Shown piece by piece: positions 1 through 7,721 of a DNA stretch of 16,927 bases. The stretch covers positions 1 through 16,927 of the forward strand of contig JAKFDW010000052.1 in NCBI GenBank assembly GCA_036675955.1. Reading direction: 5' to 3'. Below the pieces are notes generated by a model, which had not been told where the DNA came from, made no database searches, and saw only the letters and a program-made list of their open reading frames with translations. The stretch is from Pollutimonas sp036675955. Its GTDB lineage: Bacteria; Pseudomonadota; Gammaproteobacteria; Burkholderiales; Burkholderiaceae_B. The stretch's first letter is position 1. Every line of letters starts with the position of its first letter. The position numbers were made by a program, and so were the translations under genes.

Positions 1-639
1 GTGGCCGCCAAGGCGCGTTACAGCAACCAGCGCCGCTGGCTCGACAGTACCGTCATGACGGGAGCGCTCGTACTGTATGCCACGCCCCTGTTCTGGCTAT
101 CGCTCATGGGCATTCTGCTGTTCTCGGTCGTGCTGGGCTGGCTGCCGGCTTTCGGCATGGAATCCGTAGGCTCGCGGTACACCGGCATGGCGCGCGTGCA
201 GGATATCGCCATTCACCTGATTCTCCCTACCGTAACCCTGGGCTGCTTCTTCATGGCATTTTACGTGCGGCTGACCCGCGCCTCGATGCTCGAAGTCATA
301 GGCATGGATTTCGTGAAAACGGCAAGGGCCAAAGGCGTACCTCCGGGCAGCGTCATACGCGTTCACGTGCTGCGCAATGCATTGCTGCCCGTCATCACGT
401 TTGCGGGCATACAACTGGGGCAGATGGCCGGAGGCGCCGTACTGACCGAAACGGTGTTCGCATGGCCAGGCATAGGCCGACTCATGTTCGACGCATTGCT
501 GCAGCGCGACTACCAGCTTCTGCTCGGGATCTTCCTGGTGACGTCCATGATGGTTGTGCTTTTCAATCTGCTCACCGACGTCGTGTACCGCGTTGTCGAC
601 CCCCGTATTGCCGCGGGCGCTCAGGGTGCCGCATCATGA
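1..639 (+). CDS. Peptide/nickel-type ABC transporter permease, DppB-like (5' partial)
   Basis: Inner-membrane permease subunit of a DppBCDF/OppBCDF-type importer, forming half of the transmembrane channel. The 212 visible residues are the C-terminal two thirds of a protein that normally has about 300-340 residues. The reading frame is open at base 1, so the first GTG is probably internal and the real start lies upstream. Visible are the segment FWLSLMGILLFSVVLGWLPA typical of DppB, later hydrophobic helices, and the cytoplasmic EAA loop around residues 98-135 (EVIGMDFVKTARAKG, then LRNALLP) that docks on the ATPase. The stop overlaps the next start by four bases (ATGA at 636-639), indicating translational coupling with the DppC-like gene. 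The substrate-binding protein gene is not in view and may lie upstream. The family is certain; the substrate is unknown. Confidence 0.93.
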   Translation: MAAKARYSNQRRWLDSTVMTGALVLYATPLFWLSLMGILLFSVVLGWLPAFGMESVGSRYTGMARVQDIAIHLILPTVTLGCFFMAFYVRLTRASMLEVIGMDFVKTARAKGVPPGSVIRVHVLRNALLPVITFAGIQLGQMAGGAVLTETVFAWPGIGRLMFDALLQRDYQLLLGIFLVTSMMVVLFNLLTDVVYRVVDPRIAAGAQGAAS

Positions 640-1475
640 AAGCCTTCATGCGACGCTATTCGCGCAATTACGGAGCCGTGTTCGGCCTGGTCATCATCCT
701 GCTGGTTGCCGCACTGGCCATTGCCGCACCATTCATCTATGGCAATTCCCCCTGGATGATGGTGGCCGCGCCGCTGGTTCAACCCTTTACCGATCCCGCC
801 TATCCCTTCGGCACCGATATGCTGGGCCGCGATATAACCGCAGGCCTGGTGTGGGGCGCGCGGGTGTCGCTGATGATCGGACTGGTATCGACCGCTATTG
901 CCCTGGCCTTCGGAATCGTCATAGGCGCGACCGCCGGCTTTTGCGGCGGACGTATCGATGATGCGCTCATGCGGTTCACCGAGTTCTTCCAGACCATACC
1001 GCAACTGGCGCTTGCCGTCGTCATCGTCGCCGTCATGGGTCCTTCCGTCTATTCGATCATGGGCGCCATCACGGTCGTCTCCTGGCCTCCCGCCGCCCGC
1101 CTGGTCCGATCTGAATTCATGACGCTCAAGCAGCGGGAATTTGTCCAGGCGGCCATTGTTATCGGCCAGAAGCCATCGCGCATCGTGTGGTCGCAAATCC
1201 TGCCTAACGCCATGTCGCCCATAATAGTGTCCGCATCTTTCATGGTAGCCACCGCCATTCTTACCGAATCAGCCCTGTCATTCCTGGGCCTGGGCGATCG
1301 CAACCTGATGAGCTGGGGATTCATGATCGGCGCCTCGCGCACCATGATACGCGAGGCCTGGTGGATGTGCGTCTGGCCCGGGGTGGCCATTCTGATGACA
1401 GTCCTGGCCATCAACCTGATCGGCGAAGGCATGAACGACGCCCTTAACCCACAACTGCGCCAACGCGGCGAATGA
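636..1475 (+). CDS. Peptide/nickel-type ABC transporter permease, DppC-like
   Basis: Second inner-membrane permease of the importer, 279 residues, which is normal for DppC/OppC. The start is the ATG inside the ATGA overlap at 636; the frame is open upstream to 462, but that extension is Arg-rich and lies in the DppB-like gene. An N-terminal helix (about residues 15-35) is followed by a periplasmic segment and the family hallmark GTDMLGRD at residues 59-66. Several more hydrophobic helices follow, with an EAA loop (REFVQAAIVIG, then ILPNAMSPIIV). The gene ends in another ATGA overlap with the ATPase gene, so the three transporter genes are one coupled unit. DppC-like assignment is secure; whether the cargo is a peptide, an opine or an N-carbamoyl compound cannot be told from the permease. 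Confidence 0.96.
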   Translation: MKAFMRRYSRNYGAVFGLVIILLVAALAIAAPFIYGNSPWMMVAAPLVQPFTDPAYPFGTDMLGRDITAGLVWGARVSLMIGLVSTAIALAFGIVIGATAGFCGGRIDDALMRFTEFFQTIPQLALAVVIVAVMGPSVYSIMGAITVVSWPPAARLVRSEFMTLKQREFVQAAIVIGQKPSRIVWSQILPNAMSPIIVSASFMVATAILTESALSFLGLGDRNLMSWGFMIGASRTMIREAWWMCVWPGVAILMTVLAINLIGEGMNDALNPQLRQRGE

Positions 1476-3124
1476 AAAGGCGCATCATGCAAGACAAGCT
1501 CCCTCTCCTTTCGGTCCGCAACCTGACCATTCCACTGCCGGCGGGAAGCGACAGACCCTTTGCGGTTCAGGACGTCTCCTACGACGTGCGCCACGGCGAA
1601 ATTCTCTGCATCGTCGGGGAATCCGGCTCCGGCAAGTCCCTGAGCGCAAACGCCATCATGGGGCTGCTGCCCAATTATCTCAGGCCCACCAGCGGCCAGA
1701 TAGTGTTCCAGGGCCGCGACCTCCTGCTTGAATCCGAGGCGGCGCTGCAGTCCCTGCGCGGCAAGGACATGGCCATGATCTTCCAGGAGCCCCTATCGGC
1801 ACTGAACCCCTTGATGACTGTCGGCAAGCAAGTTTCAGAAGTGATGCAAGTGCACCAGCAATACCCTGGCGAAGAACGCCGGAAACGCGTAGTCGAACTG
1901 CTCAACTTTGTGGGTCTGCCGGATCCGGATACCCTTTACGACGTCTACCCTTTCCGGCTTTCGGGCGGCCAGCGGCAGCGCGTCATGATAGCCATGGCGC
2001 TGGCGCTCGAGCCATCCTTGCTCATTGCCGATGAGCCCACCACCGCCCTCGATGTCACCACGCAGGCGCAAATTCTCGCGCTCATCATGCGCATTCAAAA
2101 AGACAAAGGCATGGGTGTAATGTTTGTCACCCACGACTTTGGCGTGGTCGCCGAAATCGCCCACCGCGTGGCCGTGATGGAGAAAGGCCTGATCGTGGAG
2201 CAAGGCCCTGTCGATCAAGTCCTGAATTTCCCTCGGCATCCTTATACCAGGCGACTTATTGCCGCCGTACCGCAGCGCCGTTTCGATGAAACCGGGAAAG
2301 CCGCGCCGGCACGCCCCATCCTGGAGGTCAGAAACCTGCGCAAGACCTATATAACCGGAGGCGGGTGGCTGGGTAAAAAGCGAATCGTAAAGGCGGTAGA
2401 CGGCATAAGCTTCACCGTACGCCGGGGCGAAACACTGGGCATAGTCGGTGAATCGGGCTCCGGAAAGTCCACTGTCGGAAAATGCCTGCTCAAGCTCATC
2501 GGAATCAACGGCGGCGAAATGCTGTTCGACGGGCAAGATATTGCACCGTTCTCCGAACATCAATTTCGTCCCATGCGCAACAACATTCAGATGATATTCC
2601 AGGACCCCTACGCTTCCCTCAATCCCAGGCATACCGTTGGAAAAAGCATAAGCGACGGCCCGGTAGCCGGCGGAAAGTCACGCGCCGCCGCCGAAGCGCG
2701 CGCCCGCGAACTACTCGAACTGGTCGGGCTGGACGCTTCCGCCTTCGAACGCTATCCCAACCAGTTCTCCGGCGGTCAACGCCAACGCATCGGTATTGCT
2801 CGTGCATTGGCCATGGATCCTCAAGTACTGGTTGCGGACGAAGCGGTATCTGCACTGGACGTATCTGTCCAGGCACAGGTGCTTGAATTGCTGTTATCCC
2901 TGCAAGCCAGATTGCAGATCGCCATGATTTTCATCACTCACGACTTGCGCGTGGCAGCACAGATATGCAATTCGGTTGCCGTCATGCACCAGGGAAAAAT
3001 AGTGGAACATGGCCGGCCATCGCAAATTTTCGACGCCCCGCAAACTCCATATACGCAAAACCTCATTGCGGCGGTGCCGGGCAAGCACTGGCAACCGCGC
3101 GCGCATGCGGAGAACCCGTTATAA
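1472..3124 (+). CDS. Fused DppD-DppF-type ABC transporter ATP-binding protein
   Basis: Cytoplasmic ATPase that powers the DppBC-like channel. At 550 residues it carries two complete nucleotide-binding domains, the GsiA-like arrangement. In domain one, Walker A GESGSGKS is at 49-56, the signature LSGGQRQR at 163-170, Walker B LLIADEP at 183-189 and the switch His in FVTHD at 221. In domain two, Walker A is at 326-333, the signature FSGGQRQR at 432-439, Walker B VLVADEA at 452-458 and the switch His in FITHD at 490. Each half ends with the oligopeptide-type C-terminal region (RHPYTRRLIAAVP near 255-267 and TPYTQNLIAAVP near 525-536). Both ATP sites look catalytically intact. The start overlaps the dppC-like stop (ATGA, 1472-1475). 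Forty-five bases separate it from the amidohydrolase gene, so they are likely cotranscribed. Confidence 0.96.
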   Translation: MKRRIMQDKLPLLSVRNLTIPLPAGSDRPFAVQDVSYDVRHGEILCIVGESGSGKSLSANAIMGLLPNYLRPTSGQIVFQGRDLLLESEAALQSLRGKDMAMIFQEPLSALNPLMTVGKQVSEVMQVHQQYPGEERRKRVVELLNFVGLPDPDTLYDVYPFRLSGGQRQRVMIAMALALEPSLLIADEPTTALDVTTQAQILALIMRIQKDKGMGVMFVTHDFGVVAEIAHRVAVMEKGLIVEQGPVDQVLNFPRHPYTRRLIAAVPQRRFDETGKAAPARPILEVRNLRKTYITGGGWLGKKRIVKAVDGISFTVRRGETLGIVGESGSGKSTVGKCLLKLIGINGGEMLFDGQDIAPFSEHQFRPMRNNIQMIFQDPYASLNPRHTVGKSISDGPVAGGKSRAAAEARARELLELVGLDASAFERYPNQFSGGQRQRIGIARALAMDPQVLVADEAVSALDVSVQAQVLELLLSLQARLQIAMIFITHDLRVAAQICNSVAVMHQGKIVEHGRPSQIFDAPQTPYTQNLIAAVPGKHWQPRAHAENPL

Positions 3125-3158
3125 GCCCCTGCCTACATCACCGCATCGTTTGATTTAC

Positions 3159-3164
3159 AAGGAT
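3159..3164 (+). promoter_or_regulatory. Ribosome binding site of the amidohydrolase gene
   Basis: AAGGAT lies five bases before ATG 3170 and fixes that start. The 45-base spacer 3125-3169 shows no hairpin with a T tract and no clear promoter, so read-through from the ABC genes is likely. Confidence 0.6.
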
Positions 3165-3169
3165 CAGCC

Positions 3170-4447
3170 ATGTCTATTTCCATTTCCACCCTGACGATCG
3201 ATGGACAACGACTCTGGCAATCGCTGATGGACCTGGCGAAAGTCGGCGCCACACCGAAAGGCGGCAACTGCCGCCTGGCACTATCCGCGTTGGACGGTCA
3301 GGCCCGGGACCTGGTCGTGGGCTGGATGAGGGACGCGGGCCTCGATGTCAGCGTAGATCAGATCGGAAATATCTTCGGACGCAGGCCGGGCAGAAATCCC
3401 AATCTGGCGCCCATCGCGACGGGCAGCCATATCGATACGCAGCCTACCGGCGGAAAATTCGACGGGTGTTTCGGTGTCATGGCCGGCCTCGAAGTCATGC
3501 GTCTCCTTCAAGAGCGAAACATAGAAACCGAAGCGCCGCTCGAACTCATCATCTGGACCAACGAAGAAGGCACGCGTTTTGTTCCAGTGATGATGGGCTC
3601 CGGGGTCTTTTGCAGTATTTTTCCACTGGAAACGGCATTGTCGGCCACCGACACCGATGGCAAGTCGGTGCGCAACGAACTGACCCGCATCGGCTATGCC
3701 GGAACAAGGCCCGCGCGTGGGCACAAACTGGGCAAGTATTTCGAAGCCCACATAGAGCAAGGACCAATACTTGAAGCACAGGACAATGTCATTGGTGTAG
3801 TCACCGGTTCACTGGGATTGCGCTGGTACGACCTCACCGTGACGGGCATGGAGGCGCATGCCGGACCGACCCCCATGCCATTGCGCCGCGACGCGCTGTT
3901 CGCCGCCACCCACATCATGCAGGAGGTCGTTCGCATCGCATTGCGCTATGCGCCCGAAGGCCGGGGCACGGTGGGTGTAGCCAAGGTATATCCTTCCTCC
4001 CGCAACGTAATTCCGGGCAAGGTAAGTTTCACTGTTGACCTGCGCCATGAAAACGCGGCCAAGTTGGACGAGATGGACAAGGCGCTGCGCGCAGCGTGTC
4101 ATCGCCTGGCCAGCGGCGAGCTTGCCGGCTTCCCGGTCGAGGTAAGGCTGGAAGACGTACAGCACTTCCCGCCCACCCCATTCGCACCCGACCTCATTGC
4201 CGCGGTGCGCGACCAGGCCGAAGAACGCGGCTATTCCTGGCAAACCATCGTCACAGGGGCGGGCCACGACGCGGTATACGTGGCGACAGCCAACCCGGCC
4301 GCCATGATCTTCGTTCCCTGCAAAAATGGCATCAGTCACAATGAGATCGAAGACGCCAAACCCGAACACCTGGAAGCCGGCGCGAATGTCCTGTTAGGCG
4401 CCATGCTGATGCATGCAGGGCTGCATGACACTAGCGGCAATCCGTGA
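3170..4447 (+). CDS. Zn-dependent M20-family amidohydrolase (N-carbamoyl-amino acid hydrolase / beta-ureidopropionase type)
   Basis: Cytoplasmic binuclear-metal amidase of the AllC/hydantoinase-carbamoylase family, 425 residues, normal length. These enzymes cleave the ureido group of N-carbamoyl amino acids, N-carbamoyl-beta-alanine or allantoate, releasing ammonia and CO2. Family metal ligands are visible: His87 in GSHIDT, Asp98 in KFDGC, Glu133 in the WTNEEGTRF motif, His194 in EAHIEQG and His390 in NGISHNE; His366 lies in GAGHDA. The carboxylate-binding region SRNVIPG is at 277-283 and the dimerisation 'lid' domain spans about 210-325. MMGSGVF after the EEG motif resembles beta-ureidopropionases and L-carbamoylases more than E. 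coli AllC, which has a different segment there; this is recalled from the family, not searched. It follows the ABC genes and is coupled to the DMT permease by GTGA. Substrate is undetermined. Confidence 0.9.
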   Translation: MSISISTLTIDGQRLWQSLMDLAKVGATPKGGNCRLALSALDGQARDLVVGWMRDAGLDVSVDQIGNIFGRRPGRNPNLAPIATGSHIDTQPTGGKFDGCFGVMAGLEVMRLLQERNIETEAPLELIIWTNEEGTRFVPVMMGSGVFCSIFPLETALSATDTDGKSVRNELTRIGYAGTRPARGHKLGKYFEAHIEQGPILEAQDNVIGVVTGSLGLRWYDLTVTGMEAHAGPTPMPLRRDALFAATHIMQEVVRIALRYAPEGRGTVGVAKVYPSSRNVIPGKVSFTVDLRHENAAKLDEMDKALRAACHRLASGELAGFPVEVRLEDVQHFPPTPFAPDLIAAVRDQAEERGYSWQTIVTGAGHDAVYVATANPAAMIFVPCKNGISHNEIEDAKPEHLEAGANVLLGAMLMHAGLHDTSGNP

Positions 4448-5349
4448 GCACGGTGTCTCTTTCGCCCGCCGCGACGGCCTCCAGCCAGAGGCTGGGCCTA
4501 TTGGCGTTCTTTGGCGGGCTGTTCTGTCTTTCCATTTTCGATGCGTCCAGCAAGTACCTATTGGAGACCTACCCTGCTCCTTTCTTGAACGTCATGCGTT
4601 ATGCCACCGTGGCGCTCATAGGCGTATTCATGCTTGCCCGGCACCGCGATTTCCGTCTATGGAAGTCGCCGCATAAGCGCCTGCTCATATTGCGAGGTGT
4701 CGCGCTGGGCACGGTAGGCACCTGCTTCATGACTGCGCTGATCTGGATGCCGCTGGCCGAAGCCACCGCCATCTATTTCACTTCTCCGTTGATCGTGGTG
4801 GCCTTGTCTCCCTGGATGCTCCAGGAGCGCGTCACCGCCACACAGTGGTTCGCATTGGCGGCGGGTTTCTGCGGCATGCTGCTGATCATCAGGCCGGGAA
4901 ACGAGCTGCCCTGGCTGGGCACCGGGCTGATGGTGATCTCGGCAATAAGCTTTGCCATATTCCAACTGTTGACGCGCAGGCTGTCCGATAAGGTGCCGGG
5001 GCATGTTCAATATAGCTATGCCGCCTTCATCTGCCTGATCATCACTGCCGTGCCGGCCCCGTTCTTTCCCCCCAACTCCTGGCCGGACTGGCAAGATATG
5101 CTCTTCATTGTCGGACTGGGGCTATGCAATGGCGCCGCCCAACTGCTGCTTATCGCGGCATTTCAACGGGTCAATGCATCGACGCTCGCGCCGTTCAACT
5201 ATTTCCAGCTGCTGATGGCCCTGGGATTCAGCACCCTATGGTTCAATCAGACGCCCGACATGCTTGCGCAGGCCGGCATGGTCCTCATCATGCTTGCCGG
5301 CATTTTCCTTGCCGCGCGCCGCAACCGCAAACCAGACGAGGGTCAATAA
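4444..5349 (+). CDS. EamA/DMT-family membrane transporter
   Basis: Inner-membrane protein of the drug/metabolite transporter superfamily, 301 residues, with two EamA repeats (about residues 15-145 and 158-295) and around ten hydrophobic segments. Members export amino acids, sugars, nucleosides or toxic metabolites, or import some solutes; the direction here is unknown. The usual repeat features can be seen: EATAIYFTSPLIVVALSPWMLQE at the end of the first repeat, and a matching pattern ending the second. The start is GTG at 4444, overlapping the amidohydrolase stop by four bases, so translation is probably coupled and the cargo is likely a substrate or product of that enzyme. The 3' end overlaps the convergent ghrA-like gene by seven bases (5343-5349), leaving no room for a separate terminator. 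Confidence 0.92.
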   Translation: MSTVSLSPAATASSQRLGLLAFFGGLFCLSIFDASSKYLLETYPAPFLNVMRYATVALIGVFMLARHRDFRLWKSPHKRLLILRGVALGTVGTCFMTALIWMPLAEATAIYFTSPLIVVALSPWMLQERVTATQWFALAAGFCGMLLIIRPGNELPWLGTGLMVISAISFAIFQLLTRRLSDKVPGHVQYSYAAFICLIITAVPAPFFPPNSWPDWQDMLFIVGLGLCNGAAQLLLIAAFQRVNASTLAPFNYFQLLMALGFSTLWFNQTPDMLAQAGMVLIMLAGIFLAARRNRKPDEGQ

Positions 5350-6275
5350 CCGCGATCCCGAAGCACCACTCCGGTCAAGGGCTCTCCGCGCATGTAGCGC
5401 CTGATCTTGTCGGCAACCTGGGCAATGGTCTCCTCGCGCAAGCTTGCCGCCGCCGTATGGGGAGTAATGGTAATGCGGCCGTCCTTCCAGAATGGATGTC
5501 CTTGCGGCAAAGGTTCCTCGCGGAACACGTCAAGGGTTGCGCCGGCGAGATGTCCGGAATCGAGCAAGGCCAGCAGGTCATCTTCAATCAGGTGCTCGCC
5601 TCGGCCGACGTTGACGAGATAGGCGCCTGGAAGCAACTGCTGCAGCGTATTGCGGCACAGGATGCCCGCCGTTTCAGGAGTGAGCGGCAGCGTATTGATC
5701 AATACGCGGGTCCGGGCAAGAAATTCAGGCAGTTGGCCTGCCCCGCAAAAACTGTCTATTCCGGCTATCTCTTTGGCGCTGCGGGACCATCCTGCAACCG
5801 GGTAGTCGAGCCCGGCCAGTGTCTGCGCCACGCGAGTGCCCATGACGCCCAGGCCCATCACGCCCACTGTCCATTTCTTCCTTTGAATATCGGGAAGCGG
5901 CTGCCAGACCTGCTTTTGCTGCTGCTTCTCGTACTCGTCGAACCGGCGCGAAGCGCGGACAAGCGCGTAGACGGCATATTCGGCCATTTGGGCCGACATT
6001 CCGGCATCTTCAAGGCGCACCACAGCGACGTCCTGACGCAAGCCGGGCAGCTTGACGACCGCATCCACGCCAGCGCCAAGATTGAACACCGCTTTCAGGT
6101 CCGGCTCGCGCAAAAAGATATCGCCAGGAGGGTTCCACACAATGGCAAGCTGTGCCCCGACCTTGGGGCCCTCGTCGGTCCAGGGGCATATCTCCGCCTC
6201 CGGAATCAGGGCTTGCAACGGTTTTATCCAGGTGTCGGGATTGACGTCGTGGGCGGAGGCAAAAATTATTTTCAC
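5343..6275 (-). CDS. ghrA: Glyoxylate/hydroxypyruvate reductase A-like D-2-hydroxyacid dehydrogenase
   Basis: Cytosolic NAD(P)H-dependent reductase of 2-keto acids, classically glyoxylate to glycolate and hydroxypyruvate to D-glycerate. It is 310 residues long and co-linear with E. coli GhrA (312), including the shared C-terminal end RGY. The Rossmann motif GLGVMG is at 141-146. Arg165 after the second strand (WSRS) fits NADPH use. Catalytic residues of the family are at Arg225 (NVGRGEH), Glu254 (REEPLP) and His273 (TPHTA). Other GhrA-like segments are LGAGVD (67-71) and WQPLP (124-128). The start is GTG at 6275 with only a weak upstream purine stretch; it is preferred because the N-terminus MKIIFA aligns with GhrA. 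It is divergent from the aminotransferase gene and converges on the DMT gene. The physiological keto acid may differ from glyoxylate. Confidence 0.88.
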   Translation of the reverse strand: MKIIFASAHDVNPDTWIKPLQALIPEAEICPWTDEGPKVGAQLAIVWNPPGDIFLREPDLKAVFNLGAGVDAVVKLPGLRQDVAVVRLEDAGMSAQMAEYAVYALVRASRRFDEYEKQQQKQVWQPLPDIQRKKWTVGVMGLGVMGTRVAQTLAGLDYPVAGWSRSAKEIAGIDSFCGAGQLPEFLARTRVLINTLPLTPETAGILCRNTLQQLLPGAYLVNVGRGEHLIEDDLLALLDSGHLAGATLDVFREEPLPQGHPFWKDGRITITPHTAAASLREETIAQVADKIRRYMRGEPLTGVVLRDRGY

Positions 6276-6353
6276 GCAAGCGGCTCGCTGTAAGAAAAAG
6301 AAGGCAACTTAATATATGATATATCAAAGATACTTAACCCGTCAGGAGCCGCC
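6276..6353. promoter_or_regulatory. Divergent ghrA/aminotransferase intergenic control region
   Basis: This 78-base spacer must hold the promoters of both divergent genes. It is clearly more AT-rich than its surroundings. A -10-like TATGAT (6315-6320) faces the aminotransferase gene and overlaps the palindrome described separately; no good -35 hexamer pairs with it, so it may need an activator or be misjudged. AGGAG at 6344-6348, five bases before ATG 6354, is a good ribosome binding site. Confidence 0.5.
6317..6326. promoter_or_regulatory. Candidate operator: perfect palindrome TGATATATCA
   Basis: A 10-base perfect inverted repeat sits midway between two divergent starts and overlaps a -10-like element. 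Short AT-rich palindromes are typical of operators bound by GntR regulators, and an FCD-type GntR gene lies at the end of the same aminotransferase transcript. That the two belong together is inference. It is not an FNR site, because only two bases separate the TGAT and ATCA arms instead of four. Confidence 0.45.
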
Positions 6354-7721
6354 ATGTCTTCGTTTTCGTCCGCCCAGAGCCGCGATATCAATTATCAAAT
6401 GCATCCTTACACCAATGCCGTCGCCCACAAAACCATAGGGCCGCGCGTCATTGAGCGCGGAGAAGGCATTTACGTCTACGATGAACAAGGCAACAAGTTC
6501 CTGGAAGCCATGGCGGGTTTGTGGAGCGTGGCAGTAGGCTTCGGTGAACCGCGCCTAGTCGATGCGGCCACCCGGCAAATGCAGAAGCTGCCCTATTACC
6601 ACACGTTCACCCACAAATCCCATACCCCGTCGATCGAGCTTGCCGAAAAACTGGTGAACTACACAGAAGGCCGCATGTCCAGGGTCTTCTTCACCAATTC
6701 CGGGTCCGAGGCCAACGACACAGTGGTCAAGATGGTGTGGTACTACAACAATGCACTGGGACGAACCGAGAAGAAGAAAATCATTTCACGCAAGCGCGGC
6801 TATCACGGTGTCACCGTGGCCGCCGCCAGCATGACGGGCCTGGTCGGCAATCATCGGGATTTCGACCTGCCCCTGCCGCAGATGAAACACACCAGTTGCC
6901 CTCACTTCTACCGTGAAGGACGCCCCGGCGAATCCGAAGTCGACTTCGCGACCCGCATGGCGGCAGAACTGGAAGCGCTGATTATTGAGGAAGGCCCCGA
7001 AACCGTGGCCGCGTTCATCGGCGAGCCCGTAATGGGCGCCGGCGGCGTCATCGTCCCCCCCGATACCTATTGGGAAAAAATCCAGGCCGTATGCCGCAAA
7101 TATGATCTGCTGATCATTGCCGATGAAGTGATCACCGGCTTCGGTCGCCTGGGCAAGCGTTTCGGTTCCGATGTTTTTGGAATCGAACCCGACATCATGG
7201 TGCTGTCCAAACAAATTACATCCTCGTATCAACCGCTGGCCGCCGTGCTGCTCAACGATACCGTTGCGTCGGTCATTTCCGACCATAGCGGCAAGCTGGG
7301 CAGCTTCGGACACGGTTACACCGCAAGCGGACACCCGGTCGCCACGGCGGTAGGAATAGAAAATCTGAATATCATCGAAGAGCGCAAGCTGGTCGAAAAC
7401 GCCGCAACCACAGGAGCCGTCATGCAGGCGGCGCTGCGCGAACTTGCCGGACACCCGCTGGTTGGCGAGGTGCGCGGAATAGGCCTGATTGCCGCCGTGG
7501 AACTCGTGGCCGATAAAGAAAGCCGGCGCCCATTCGATCCGCTGGGCAAGGCCGGGACTGCTGTTTACGAGCGCGCCCACCAAAACGGTCTCATTGTGCG
7601 CGCCATTCAAGACACCATTGCATTTTGCCCGCCGCTGATCATTACACCTGAGCAAGTCACCGACATGGTGGCCCGGTTCGCCAAGACGCTCGATGAAGTC
7701 CAAACGTCCCTCTCGGCCTGA
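6354..7721 (+). CDS. Class III omega-aminotransferase (PLP-dependent)
   Basis: Fold-type I, PLP-dependent transaminase of 455 residues, cytosolic, probably dimeric. The layout is co-linear with bacterial omega-transaminases such as the Chromobacterium violaceum enzyme: Trp57 (AGLW), the phosphate loop NSGSEAND at 115-122, Tyr150 in RGYHG stacking on the cofactor, Asp257 in ADEVITGFGR, the Schiff-base Lys286 in LSKQITSSYQPLAA, and Arg416 (LIVRA) where the carboxylate-switching Arg is found. It probably moves an amino group from an omega-amino acid or amine (beta-alanine, taurine, putrescine or similar) to pyruvate or glyoxylate. The start is set by AGGAG at 6344-6348. The 3' end overlaps gntR by 29 bases. 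Divergence from ghrA and location beside an N-carbamoyl hydrolase suggest use of the freed amino acid. Exact substrate unknown. Confidence 0.92.
   Translation: MSSFSSAQSRDINYQMHPYTNAVAHKTIGPRVIERGEGIYVYDEQGNKFLEAMAGLWSVAVGFGEPRLVDAATRQMQKLPYYHTFTHKSHTPSIELAEKLVNYTEGRMSRVFFTNSGSEANDTVVKMVWYYNNALGRTEKKKIISRKRGYHGVTVAAASMTGLVGNHRDFDLPLPQMKHTSCPHFYREGRPGESEVDFATRMAAELEALIIEEGPETVAAFIGEPVMGAGGVIVPPDTYWEKIQAVCRKYDLLIIADEVITGFGRLGKRFGSDVFGIEPDIMVLSKQITSSYQPLAAVLLNDTVASVISDHSGKLGSFGHGYTASGHPVATAVGIENLNIIEERKLVENAATTGAVMQAALRELAGHPLVGEVRGIGLIAAVELVADKESRRPFDPLGKAGTAVYERAHQNGLIVRAIQDTIAFCPPLIITPEQVTDMVARFAKTLDEVQTSLSA

Noticed and set aside
462..635. N-terminal extension of the DppC-like protein
   Set aside because: The extra 58 residues are out-of-frame DppB coding sequence; the ATGA overlap at 636 gives the normal family N-terminus.
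1835..2632. 265-codon open frame on the minus strand inside the ATPase gene
   Set aside because: The plus-strand frame carries intact Walker and signature motifs over the same region; the antisense product resembles nothing.
1472..3124. Fused ATPase as a novel fusion or assembly error
   Set aside because: Two-domain dipeptide-type ATPases such as GsiA are well known, and both halves are intact and in frame.
5124..6293. 389-codon open frame on the plus strand
   Set aside because: It is the antisense shadow of ghrA and part of the DMT gene; composition is Arg/His-rich and no domain is visible.
6317..6326. FNR-type box between ghrA and the aminotransferase
   Set aside because: The arms TGAT and ATCA are separated by two bases, whereas FNR/Anr sites need four.
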